From NCBI GenBank assembly GCA_964612515.1, contig CAZTCX010000014.1:1-35175 (forward strand): DNA of 35,175 nt. The letters are read 5' to 3'. Source of the DNA: SABY01 sp964612515 (lineage in GTDB: Bacteria; Bacteroidota; Bacteroidia; Bacteroidales; 4484-276). Of this stretch, positions 8,811-17,607 are shown one piece after another; the stretch's first letter is position 1; each line of letters opens with the position of its first letter. The notes beneath the pieces were generated by a model, which worked only from the letters and a program-made list of their open reading frames with translations, did not search any database and was not told where the DNA came from. The position numbers and the translations under genes were made by a program.

Positions 8811-11800
8811 ATGACCAAACTCTTTAATAACAACATTTTACTCATGTTGACGATGCTCTTAGCCGGCTTACTCCCCGCAAGTGCAGGACTCACGGCGCAA
8901 GTGTTGAAGTTTGGCAATGAACCTCCCCAAATCGTTATCGACAAAAGCACCTACCAGCAACTTACCCTGAGCAACACCATTGACCAGATAGAAACTTTCG
9001 ACGTAAAGTCGCTGTCCACGGATTATGTCCAGCTTCGGGCCGAAGGATATGGTTATTCCACGCATGTGGGAACTCCCATGTTGCCGGTTTTGAAAAAGTT
9101 GATCGAAATCCCGCTGGGTTGCACTATCTCCATCGAAATAATAAAATCGGAATATCTGGATGTAAACCTTGCCGACTATGGCATCGATTCACAGATCATT
9201 CCGGTTCAGCCGCCAGTGTCGAAAAGCGACAATCCGGAGTTGGCACCTTTTGCGCGCAGTGAATCTGCGTACAGCACCGACGGCTTTGGCAGCGACGATC
9301 TGGTAACGGTGGTGCCGCTGGGCATCATGCGTGGCGTACGGTTGGCACGCTTAGAAATAGCTCCCGTGCAATACAATCCTGTAAAAGGTATTGTGCGCGT
9401 TTACCGGCAAATGAATATTAACATTGTTTACACCAATGCCAATCTGCAAGCCACGCTGCAGATGAAAACAAAGAATGATAATCAATATTTTAAAAGTGTT
9501 ACGGGAGGTGTTTTTAACTCAGAAGGGCTGTCGGATGGACTTCTGACCACAAATCAGCCTGTAACTTACATCATCATCTCCGACCCGCTTTTTGCCGACG
9601 CTTTGCAGCCTTTCATTGAGTGGAAAACCCGCAAAGGTTTTAAAGTTGTCGAAGCCTACACAGACGATCCTTTGGTTGGCAACACCACCGCCAGCATCCG
9701 GCAATACCTAAGAGATTTTTACGATAATCCACCATCAGGTTTTTCTCCGCAAACTTTTATTTTACTTGTGGGCGATGTCGCGCAGGTTCCTGCTTTCAGT
9801 GGTACAACAGGCGGGCACGTCACCGATCTTTACTACGCAGAATACACCGACGATATTTTTCCGGATGCTTTTTACGGACGCTTTTCTGCAAATAATTTGG
9901 CAGAGCTGCAGCCCCAAATCGACAAGACGCTTGAATACGAGCAGTACCTGTTTCCCGATCCCACTTTCTTAGATGAAGCTGTGTTGATCGCCGGTGCTGA
10001 TGCTTCATACGCATCGGTGTGGGGAAATGGGCAGGTGAATTATGGAACGTCGAACTATTTTAATGAAACGCATGGATTGCAAACCCACACTTATCTGCAG
10101 CCCGAACCTGCTGGTGGCAATTATTCGGCGCTGATAATTCAAAATATCTCCCAGGGCGTTTCGTATGTCAATTACACCGCCCACTGCAGCACATCGGGCT
10201 GGAGCAATCCCGGGTTTGTTACCGGTAGCGTTTCGGGACTTACCAATGCACACAAATATCCATTGATGGTGGGAAACTGCTGCTCTTCATCAGCGTTTCA
10301 GGCAAATTGCCTGGCCGAAGCCGTGCTGCGTGCTCCCTTGAAAGGTGCCGTAGGCTATATCGGTGCAAGCAACAACACTTACTGGGACGAGGACTTCTGG
10401 TGGTCGGTAGGATTTGAGGCAATATCGACCAACCCAGCTTTTAACCCTGCACACCTCGGTGCTTTCGACCGCACATTCCACGACCAACCGGGCATCACCC
10501 ACGACGACTGGTACATCACGCAAGGACAAATGCCGGTAGCAGGAAATCTGGCTGTAACGCAAGCAGGCGCTCAGCTTGAAAAATATTATTGGGAGATTTA
10601 TCACCTGATGGGCGACCCGTCGCTGATGGTTTATTTTTCACAACCTCCAACTATCACCGCCGATTACGCATCGTTGATCACTCCCGGACAACCATCTTTT
10701 GTTGTTAACACTGCCCCTTATGCTTTTGTAGCAATTTCGACAGAAGGAATCTTGAATGGCGCTGCACTGGCTGATTCCGATGGGCTGGCCGAAGTCTTTT
10801 TTGATGACCCCATTGTGCTGCCTGGCGAAGCTGATATTGTAATCACAGGCCAGAATCTGCAGCCCTACAGCGCCATCATTTCCGTGGCTGCTCCCGATGC
10901 TCCGTATGTTTTGCTTGCTGATTTTGGTGTAAATGATTTACAATCCAATGGCAATGGCCTCGCTGAATACGGAGAAACATTTGGTTTGGATGTCTCGATG
11001 AAAAACTTTGGCCTGCAGCCGGCAAGCAACGTCACGCTGACGCTTTCTACAGTTGATGAGTTTGTCTTAATAAACAATGCTAATGCGACGCTTGGCAATC
11101 TCAATCCGAACTCAACAGTTGCACTCGAAGATATTTTTGATATTCATTTCTCTGCAAATATTCCGGATGGTCATCAGGTAGCTTTTGTGCTTCAGGCTAC
11201 TGACGGGACAGAGCAATGGAAAAGTAACTTTTCGATTAAAGGTCATGCGCCACATCTTTATTTTGGTGGTTTCAGCATCGACGATTCTCAGGGCAACAAT
11301 AACGGACGCTTCGACACCGGAGAAACCGTTTCCATTACCACATTAATAAAAAATAACGGAAGCGCTGCTGCCCCTTCAGTAATGGGCCAGCTCACTACCG
11401 ACAATGCTTATCTCACAGTCAAGACAACTGATTATTTGCCTTTCGGCGATATTGGTGTGGATGGTCAGGCAATGGCTACTTACGAAGTCGCTGCCGACGA
11501 AAATACGCCCACCGGTTTGGTTGCCACCCTCCTACTCGATTTTAAAGATGCCCTTGCCGGGAATGCCATTTCTGAATTTCCCATAGTAGTTGGTCAGGTG
11601 CCGGTGCTGATTGTAGATTTAGACAAAAATCATAATTCGGCTGATAAAATAGCCGAAGCCATCCAAACACTTAATATTTCGGCTGCGACCGAAACCACGC
11701 TTCCGGACGATTTGGTGAAGTACGCCTCCATCATGGTTTGCTTGGGCATCTATCCCGAAAATCGTGCGCTTACCGCTGACGAAGGTCAGAAACTTTACGA

Positions 11801-12929
11801 TTACCTGATGGCCGGTGGAAAACTTTATCTTGAGGGTGGCGATGCCTGGTATTACGATGCGACTACTGCGGTACGTCCACTCTTTGCTATCAATGGCGTT
11901 TCGGATGGCCATAGCGATTTGTCGACCGTAGAAGGCGTAAATGGAACCATGACGCAGGGTCTCTCTATGCAATACACCGGCGACAACAACTGGATTGATC
12001 GTTTGCGGCCTGTCGATGAGGGTTTTGTAATTTTAAAAAATATAAATCCAGCATACAGCTGTGCTATTGCCAACGACGGCGGCACGTACAAAACTATTGG
12101 CACCTCAGCCGAATTTGGCGGCTTTGGCAACAATCGCGTCAGCCTGATGAAAGATTATCTGGAATTTTTTGGCATAATCACCAACAATTCGTTGTCGGGT
12201 AATATTTCGGCTGCTCCTGCCGAACTCTGCGCCGGTGAAACCACCCAGCTCAACGTGAGCGTGTATGGCGGATCGGGAAATTATTATTACAACTGGGTTC
12301 CGGCCGAATCGCTTAGCAATCCTGCTTTGCGCAATCCGGTGGCCACGCCGCTCACCAATACCCTTTACGTGGTGACGGTTACCGATTTGCTCAAAGGACA
12401 AGTTTATACCAGCGAGATACAGATTGAAGTGCATGCAATGCCCGTCGCACCTGTGATTACACAAGTGGGCGAAAACCTGGTGTCGTCCGCACAGTTTGGC
12501 AACCAATGGTATAACGATGAAGGCGCCATGCAGGGAGCTGTAGGCCAATCGTACCATCCCACTATAGCCGGAAATTATTACTCCGTCATCACCAATGTTT
12601 GGGGATGTGAATCGATTGCTTCCAACAGTATTTTCTTTCAACCAACTTTTATCGCTGAGCTTGAGCGCCAGGGAAATTTCAGGATTTTCCCTAACCCGGC
12701 CATTGATAAAGTAAACATCGACTTTCTGGCTGAAAACGACAGCAAGCTCGACATTACCATCCTCAATGCTTATGGCCAAAATTTGTATCAAGTAACTTTA
12801 GAAGATTTAGACCGTTCGGGAATCAACAGCTTTGCAATCGACCTCTCACTGTTCGACGGCGGCGTTTATTATATCATTATGAAAAATGCCAATAAGATTG
12901 TAACACGAAAGCTGATCTTAGGCAGATAA
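8811..12929 (+). CDS. Secreted C25 (gingipain-like) cysteine peptidase, NCC-type, with T9SS sorting domain
   Basis: The protein has 1372 residues from the ATG at 8811; a TTG at 8790 would add seven residues ahead of the signal peptide and is disfavoured. Order: signal peptide ~1-30, C25 propeptide-like region to ~235, C25 catalytic domain ~250-620, two CARDB-like Ig domains (~685-920, each with an NGxxxxGET-type motif), a Rossmann-like domain ~930-1121, Ig/PKD-like modules to ~1285, and a type A T9SS C-terminal domain starting FRIFPNPA at 1290 and ending KLILGR. The catalytic His is H458 (NYTAHCS) and the Cys is C491 in GNCCSSSAF, 33 residues apart as in RgpB. The glycine after His found in true gingipains is Cys here. 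Substrate preference is unknown. It would be exported to the periplasm by Sec, then across the outer membrane by type IX secretion. Confidence 0.9.
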   Translation: MTKLFNNNILLMLTMLLAGLLPASAGLTAQVLKFGNEPPQIVIDKSTYQQLTLSNTIDQIETFDVKSLSTDYVQLRAEGYGYSTHVGTPMLPVLKKLIEIPLGCTISIEIIKSEYLDVNLADYGIDSQIIPVQPPVSKSDNPELAPFARSESAYSTDGFGSDDLVTVVPLGIMRGVRLARLEIAPVQYNPVKGIVRVYRQMNINIVYTNANLQATLQMKTKNDNQYFKSVTGGVFNSEGLSDGLLTTNQPVTYIIISDPLFADALQPFIEWKTRKGFKVVEAYTDDPLVGNTTASIRQYLRDFYDNPPSGFSPQTFILLVGDVAQVPAFSGTTGGHVTDLYYAEYTDDIFPDAFYGRFSANNLAELQPQIDKTLEYEQYLFPDPTFLDEAVLIAGADASYASVWGNGQVNYGTSNYFNETHGLQTHTYLQPEPAGGNYSALIIQNISQGVSYVNYTAHCSTSGWSNPGFVTGSVSGLTNAHKYPLMVGNCCSSSAFQANCLAEAVLRAPLKGAVGYIGASNNTYWDEDFWWSVGFEAISTNPAFNPAHLGAFDRTFHDQPGITHDDWYITQGQMPVAGNLAVTQAGAQLEKYYWEIYHLMGDPSLMVYFSQPPTITADYASLITPGQPSFVVNTAPYAFVAISTEGILNGAALADSDGLAEVFFDDPIVLPGEADIVITGQNLQPYSAIISVAAPDAPYVLLADFGVNDLQSNGNGLAEYGETFGLDVSMKNFGLQPASNVTLTLSTVDEFVLINNANATLGNLNPNSTVALEDIFDIHFSANIPDGHQVAFVLQATDGTEQWKSNFSIKGHAPHLYFGGFSIDDSQGNNNGRFDTGETVSITTLIKNNGSAAAPSVMGQLTTDNAYLTVKTTDYLPFGDIGVDGQAMATYEVAADENTPTGLVATLLLDFKDALAGNAISEFPIVVGQVPVLIVDLDKNHNSADKIAEAIQTLNISAATETTLPDDLVKYASIMVCLGIYPENRALTADEGQKLYDYLMAGGKLYLEGGDAWYYDATTAVRPLFAINGVSDGHSDLSTVEGVNGTMTQGLSMQYTGDNNWIDRLRPVDEGFVILKNINPAYSCAIANDGGTYKTIGTSAEFGGFGNNRVSLMKDYLEFFGIITNNSLSGNISAAPAELCAGETTQLNVSVYGGSGNYYYNWVPAESLSNPALRNPVATPLTNTLYVVTVTDLLKGQVYTSEIQIEVHAMPVAPVITQVGENLVSSAQFGNQWYNDEGAMQGAVGQSYHPTIAGNYYSVITNVWGCESIASNSIFFQPTFIAELERQGNFRIFPNPAIDKVNIDFLAENDSKLDITILNAYGQNLYQVTLEDLDRSGINSFAIDLSLFDGGVYYIIMKNANKIVTRKLILGR

Positions 12930-13010
12930 TTTCAGATGATCATCAACTTAGAATTCACAGACTATTAAAAATAAATTTTTCAAACTCATCAAACTTTAAA
13001 TTTTCATCGT

Positions 13011-16000
13011 ATGAAAAAATTCTTATTAAACGTTTTTCTACTCTTTGCTTTTGTTGGCCTGATGGCGAACAACGGTTATGATTTGCAGTACAAGCAAGGT
13101 GCCGCTGGTAGCGCTACCGTGCAATTTACAATGAAAGATTATGGTATCAAACCTGTTACCCTCAACGGCACTCAATTTTCAGCCATCACCTTCGAAAGCA
13201 AAGTTACTACAAAGGAAAAAGGCTTTGCCGAACTTCCATTTATTAATGCTAATATTCAGCTCGACCCGCTAAAAAACATGACCATGCAGGTGTCGGCTCT
13301 TTCTTTTATTGATGTTCCGGTTGATGCGCCACTGGTACCTTCGCGTGGAGTAATCTACCGCAATCAGGATCCTTCCACGGTTCCTTACACCATCGCTCCC
13401 GAATCGATTACCGACAGCTTTTTCCCCGCTGAAATAGCCACGATTACCGAGCCTTTTATTGTTAAAGATGTGCGTGGTGTCACCGTTTACATCTATCCTT
13501 TCAGCTACAATGCCGTTACGAAAACCGTTCGTGTTTACACAAATATTTTAGTAACGCTTACCCCTGACGCCTCTGCTCCGGTTAATCCGTTGTACAGCAC
13601 TACAGGAAAAAATTTCCCTGCAATGGAAAGTCTTTATTCTTCATTGTTTATAAACTACGAAAACCAGCAGGATGTGATGGACATGGGCGAGATCGGCGAC
13701 ATTTTGGTTATTACCACTGCCCGCGACGAAGCTGCCATTCAGCCGTACATCGACTGGAAAAAGGAAAAAGGTTTTGATGTTTATAAAGAAGTTGTAGCTA
13801 CCGGCACCAACGTGAAAAGTCTGATAAAGCAGAAATACACCGAGAACACCGACATCCTTTACGTACAACTCGTGGGCGACTGGGCCGACATCAAATGTGA
13901 CCTGGGCGGCGGCGCCAATGCACCAATGGATCCGATGCTCGGTTGTGTGGTTGGTACAGATAATATTCCTGAAATCGCCATTGGCCGTTTTTCGGCAAGC
14001 AGTCCGGCTCATGTTACCATTCAGGTAAATAAGACCATCGAATACGAAAAGAATCCGCAAGGCGACTGGTATCCCAATGCCATTGGAGTAGCCTCCAACC
14101 AGGGCCCAGGCGACGATGGCGAGAAGGATTTTGAGCACATCAATGTGATTTATAATAGCAAGCTCCACCCTTTTACATACGATAATATGTACACCGCCTA
14201 CGATCCGACAGGCAACTCCACCATGGTGAAAAACTATCTGGAGCAAGGTGCAAGCATTGTAAATTATACCGGCCACGGTTCAGAAACTTCCTGGGGATCA
14301 TCCGGCTTTAGCAACTCCAACGTAAATGCGCTGACCAACGGCAACAAATTGCCTTTCATCTTTTCAGTAGCATGTGTTAATGGTGCTTTCCATAATAGCG
14401 GTGACTGCTTTGCTGAAGCATGGCTGCGTAAAGCTAACGGTGGCGCCATCATGACACTCATGGCTACCATCAACCAGCCCTGGGATCCGCCCATGCGTGG
14501 TCAGGACTATTTTAATGATATCATTACCGGTGGTTATGATTACACCACCAATCCCGGCAACGGCATCAGCACCACCGAAGGCCGCACAATCATTGGCTCT
14601 ATCGTTGTTAATGGTATGGTGCTGATGTACACCGAAAGCAGTGGCTCTTCTGACTTGCAGACATTACAAACGTGGACTACCTTTGGTGATGCCTCTTTAC
14701 AAATAAGAACCGATGTACCTGCTCCGGTTACCACTTCCAATAGTGTAATGCTGGTTGGTGCTAATTATGAAACCACCATAAATCTAAATGGTACTCCATT
14801 CGAAGGCGCAATGGTTGCCCTTTCACAAGGCGAAATGTACGCCAGTGCTTTTTCTGATGAAAATGGCTATGTATCCATTCCTAATGAGTTCCTCCCTGGC
14901 GACGTGAAACTGGTTGTTACGGCTTTCAATGGCGAAACCATCTACGAAACCATCCAGTGCATCCCGCCAACAGGCCCTTACGTAATCTTCAGCGGGGTGA
15001 CTGTAAATACACCTTCCGGAAAACTCATCTACGGCGAAGCTTCTACACTGAGCCTGGCTATGAAAAACGTGGGCGTTGCCAATGCCACCAATGTACTGGT
15101 TACCATCAGCACCGACAACCAATATGTGACTATTACCGATGCTACCGAAAACTTCGGAACCATTGCGCCTGACGCAATTGTTAATATGGAAAATGCCTTT
15201 GCAGTAGAAGTTGCTAACGATATTCCCGATGGCCACAGCGTTACCTTCAACGTAACTGCTACCGGAACTGAAACCTGGGAAAGCACTTTCTCAGTTACTG
15301 CCACCGCTGGTGTATTGAAATATGGCGAATTTTATATTTCAGATATCAATGGCAATAATAATGGCAAACTCGATCCGGGCGAATCAGCTTCGATTTTTGT
15401 ATCGATCACGAATACCGGTGCCGCTATAGCAAATGGCGTGCTGGGCCAACTTACTACCAGCGACCCTTATCTTACCATCACCAACTCCTCGATGAGCTAT
15501 GGAACTTTGGAAGCCGGCGCAAGCGTTGAAGCTGAATTTACAGTGACCACTGACGAAGGCACTCCAACCGGACATCCGGTAAGTTTCAGTTTTAATATGA
15601 CTGCTGACAAAGGTCTGACGGCAACCGACGGGTTCATAATCGTAGTTGGACAAATCCCCGTATTAATCATTGATATGGACGGAAACCACAACTCAGCCAA
15701 CAAAGTAGCCGAATCTCTCACCGAGATTGGCCTGACTTACGATCAGGGTACTTCACTCCCCGCCGACCTAAACCTCTATTCATCCATATTCCTGTCGCTT
15801 GGCGTTTATAGCAACAATACCACGCTTAGCAGTGCCGACGGACAAAAGCTCGCCGACTATCTTAATGCAGGTGGCAATTTGTACATGGAAGGTGGCGATT
15901 GCTGGTATTACGATCCTGCCACAGCAGTTCATGCTATGTTTGGACTCACCGGCAGTGCCGATGGCAGTGGCGATCTGGGCACCATTGTGGGCGTTGCCGG

Positions 16001-17027
16001 TACTTTTACCGAAGGCATGTCGATGGCTTATACTGGCGACAACAACTGGATTGACCGCCTGACACCAACAACCGGTGTTGCAATTCTCAATAATCAGTCA
16101 CCGCAATACACTACAGCAGTTGCTAAGGATGGCGGCGTGTATAAAACCATCGGCGCTTCGCACGAATTTGGAGGTATCTCCACCGGACGTACTGCACTCA
16201 TGGAAACTTATCTCGACTTCTTCGGTATGATGCCCGCTACGCTGGTTGCCAACTTCACCGCTTCAGCTACACAAGGCTGCGCCGGAATGGAAGTAACCTT
16301 TGCAGATGCTTCTGTTGGTGCCGTTAGCTGGCTGTGGTCATTCCCTGGCGGAACGCCCGCAACCTCCACCGAGCAAAATCCCGTAGTGGTTTATAATACC
16401 AAAGGTGATTACAGTGTAACCCTCGAAATTTCTGATGGTAGCGACTCACAGGTTATGACCAAAAATAATTACATCCATGTGAACGACGTTCCGGCACAGC
16501 CTGGCATTATCGACGGCGATGAAAACGTTGGAAATGGCGATGTAGAAACCTATCAGGTCGAATCCCTCGACAACTGCACCAGCTACGATTGGGTGCTTAC
16601 TCCCGCTGAGGCAGGCGTAATGACGATGAATCTAAACCATGTAGAAATTGCGTGGAGTGTAACCTACGTAGGTGTTGCTACGCTAAAAGTTTGCGGTGGC
16701 AACGAATGCGGCATGGGCGGATATTCTGACGACTTCGAAGTTATCGTGATGGATCCTACGGGCATCAGCAGCATTTCTGCAAAAGAAGTAAGCGTGTATC
16801 CCAATCCTACTACCGGCATCTTTAACCTGCACCTCAACGCCACACAGGAAAGTAATTACGAGCTTTCGCTAACGAATGCGCTTGGTGTACAGGTGATGAC
16901 CGAAACCTTGCAGCTAAATGGAACCGCCACCCACAGCATTGATCTTTCGAACATGGCGCAGGGAGTTTATTATCTCTACATCCGCAACAACAGCGGAACC
17001 ATCATCGAAAAGATTATAAAAGAATAA
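13011..17027 (+). CDS. Secreted C25 gingipain-type cysteine peptidase with T9SS sorting domain
   Basis: A 1338-residue multidomain protease. Order: signal peptide ~1-20, propeptide ~25-220, C25 caspase-like domain ~225-565, Ig-like domain ~570-655, two CARDB-like domains ~660-875, the same Rossmann-like domain as its neighbour ~882-1075, PKD domain ~1079-1163, a further Ig-like module, and a type A sorting domain from VSVYPNP at 1261 to the end. The catalytic dyad is H422 (TGHGSETSWG) and C455 (VACVNGAF), 33 residues apart, as His211/Cys244 in RgpB. D373 in GEKDFEH aligns with RgpB Asp163, the S1 residue that selects Arg, so Arg-specific cleavage is inferred. It lies 81 bp after the first C25 gene with no terminator between, so the two are probably co-transcribed. 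No lysine-gingipain or adhesin repeats are seen. Confidence 0.93.
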   Translation: MKKFLLNVFLLFAFVGLMANNGYDLQYKQGAAGSATVQFTMKDYGIKPVTLNGTQFSAITFESKVTTKEKGFAELPFINANIQLDPLKNMTMQVSALSFIDVPVDAPLVPSRGVIYRNQDPSTVPYTIAPESITDSFFPAEIATITEPFIVKDVRGVTVYIYPFSYNAVTKTVRVYTNILVTLTPDASAPVNPLYSTTGKNFPAMESLYSSLFINYENQQDVMDMGEIGDILVITTARDEAAIQPYIDWKKEKGFDVYKEVVATGTNVKSLIKQKYTENTDILYVQLVGDWADIKCDLGGGANAPMDPMLGCVVGTDNIPEIAIGRFSASSPAHVTIQVNKTIEYEKNPQGDWYPNAIGVASNQGPGDDGEKDFEHINVIYNSKLHPFTYDNMYTAYDPTGNSTMVKNYLEQGASIVNYTGHGSETSWGSSGFSNSNVNALTNGNKLPFIFSVACVNGAFHNSGDCFAEAWLRKANGGAIMTLMATINQPWDPPMRGQDYFNDIITGGYDYTTNPGNGISTTEGRTIIGSIVVNGMVLMYTESSGSSDLQTLQTWTTFGDASLQIRTDVPAPVTTSNSVMLVGANYETTINLNGTPFEGAMVALSQGEMYASAFSDENGYVSIPNEFLPGDVKLVVTAFNGETIYETIQCIPPTGPYVIFSGVTVNTPSGKLIYGEASTLSLAMKNVGVANATNVLVTISTDNQYVTITDATENFGTIAPDAIVNMENAFAVEVANDIPDGHSVTFNVTATGTETWESTFSVTATAGVLKYGEFYISDINGNNNGKLDPGESASIFVSITNTGAAIANGVLGQLTTSDPYLTITNSSMSYGTLEAGASVEAEFTVTTDEGTPTGHPVSFSFNMTADKGLTATDGFIIVVGQIPVLIIDMDGNHNSANKVAESLTEIGLTYDQGTSLPADLNLYSSIFLSLGVYSNNTTLSSADGQKLADYLNAGGNLYMEGGDCWYYDPATAVHAMFGLTGSADGSGDLGTIVGVAGTFTEGMSMAYTGDNNWIDRLTPTTGVAILNNQSPQYTTAVAKDGGVYKTIGASHEFGGISTGRTALMETYLDFFGMMPATLVANFTASATQGCAGMEVTFADASVGAVSWLWSFPGGTPATSTEQNPVVVYNTKGDYSVTLEISDGSDSQVMTKNNYIHVNDVPAQPGIIDGDENVGNGDVETYQVESLDNCTSYDWVLTPAEAGVMTMNLNHVEIAWSVTYVGVATLKVCGGNECGMGGYSDDFEVIVMDPTGISSISAKEVSVYPNPTTGIFNLHLNATQESNYELSLTNALGVQVMTETLQLNGTATHSIDLSNMAQGVYYLYIRNNSGTIIEKIIKE

Positions 17028-17047
17028 TTTTCATGACTTGAGTTTTT

Positions 17048-17078
17048 AAAGGCCGGGACTTAGTTTCCGGCCTTTTTT
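17048..17078 (+). terminator. Rho-independent terminator after the C25 peptidase pair
   Basis: Arms AAAGGCCGG (17048-17056) and CCGGCCTTT (17067-17075) form a 9-bp stem with a 10-nt loop, followed by T's to 17078. It begins 20 bp after the second C25 stop codon and should end the two-gene transcript. Confidence 0.88.
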
Positions 17079-17139
17079 ATTAAATCCGTGGTTGGTTTAT
17101 GAATTGGTAAAGCTGCTGATTATTAACCACGGGCTTCAG

Positions 17140-17400
17140 GACGAGGCTAAAAGGTTTTCAAATTTTAATGGGCTTTCCCCCAAAATTATGGAGATAGAAG
17201 AATTGCGGGCTAAAGCCCGCGGGTTCCGGTTCTGATTTTCTAACCCCTGCCCTAAAGGACAGGGTTAGTGAGATATGCGGACACACTTTCGGGCTTTAAC
17301 CATTGAGTTTTTGAAATTGTTATTTATTTGGATTTTGATTGTTTGGATTTTGGAATTTAACGAAGGCAGTGTATTAATTAAGAATATTGGTGTCTGGCTA
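17140..17400. repeat. Intergenic palindromic repeats, non-coding
   Basis: This part of the gap after the C25 terminator holds no credible gene. It contains two hairpins: GCGGGCT/AGCCCGC (17205-17211 with 17214-17220, loop AA) and an imperfect one of CTAACCCC...GGGTTAG type (17240-17253 with 17255-17268). From ~17312 to 17365 it turns T-rich, with a TTTGGATTTTG-like texture that also occurs at ~34967-35010 ahead of the second copy of the next repeat. A 64-codon reading frame at 17275-17469 runs through the repeats and is not supported. Confidence 0.6.
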
Positions 17401-17554
17401 AAAACAATAGATTCTTCGCTACGCTCAGAAAGACAAGGGTTTGCGAGGGGTTGGAGGAGGGAGGGCTAAGTCGGCGGCTCCACCACCGACTTAGCCCTCC
17501 CAAAAAACCTAACAGCCTGTCATTCTGAACGAAACGGAGTGGAGTGAAGAATCT
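17399..17554. repeat. Nested inverted-repeat (MITE/REP-like) element, copy 1
   Basis: Outer arms: AGATTCTTCGCTACGCTCAG from 17409 on the left, and on the right a related inverted arm, CATTCTGAAC at 17521-17530 through GAAGAATCT ending at 17554. Inside is a perfect 16-bp palindromic stem, GGGAGGGCTAAGTCGG (17459-17474) with its complement at 17486-17501. No transposase is encoded. A second copy begins at 35069. The right arm ends 15 bp before the first possible start codon of the FAD gene, so the element forms that gene's upstream region. Confidence 0.75.
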
Positions 17555-17607
17555 ATTTAAAGGAAATTATGTTTACCGGACTACAATTAATAAAGAAAAA
17601 TAAAATT

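Noticed and set aside
17275..17469. 64-codon frame between the C25 terminator and the FAD gene
   Set aside because: It spans the T-rich repeat texture and the left arm of the palindromic element, and has no family match.
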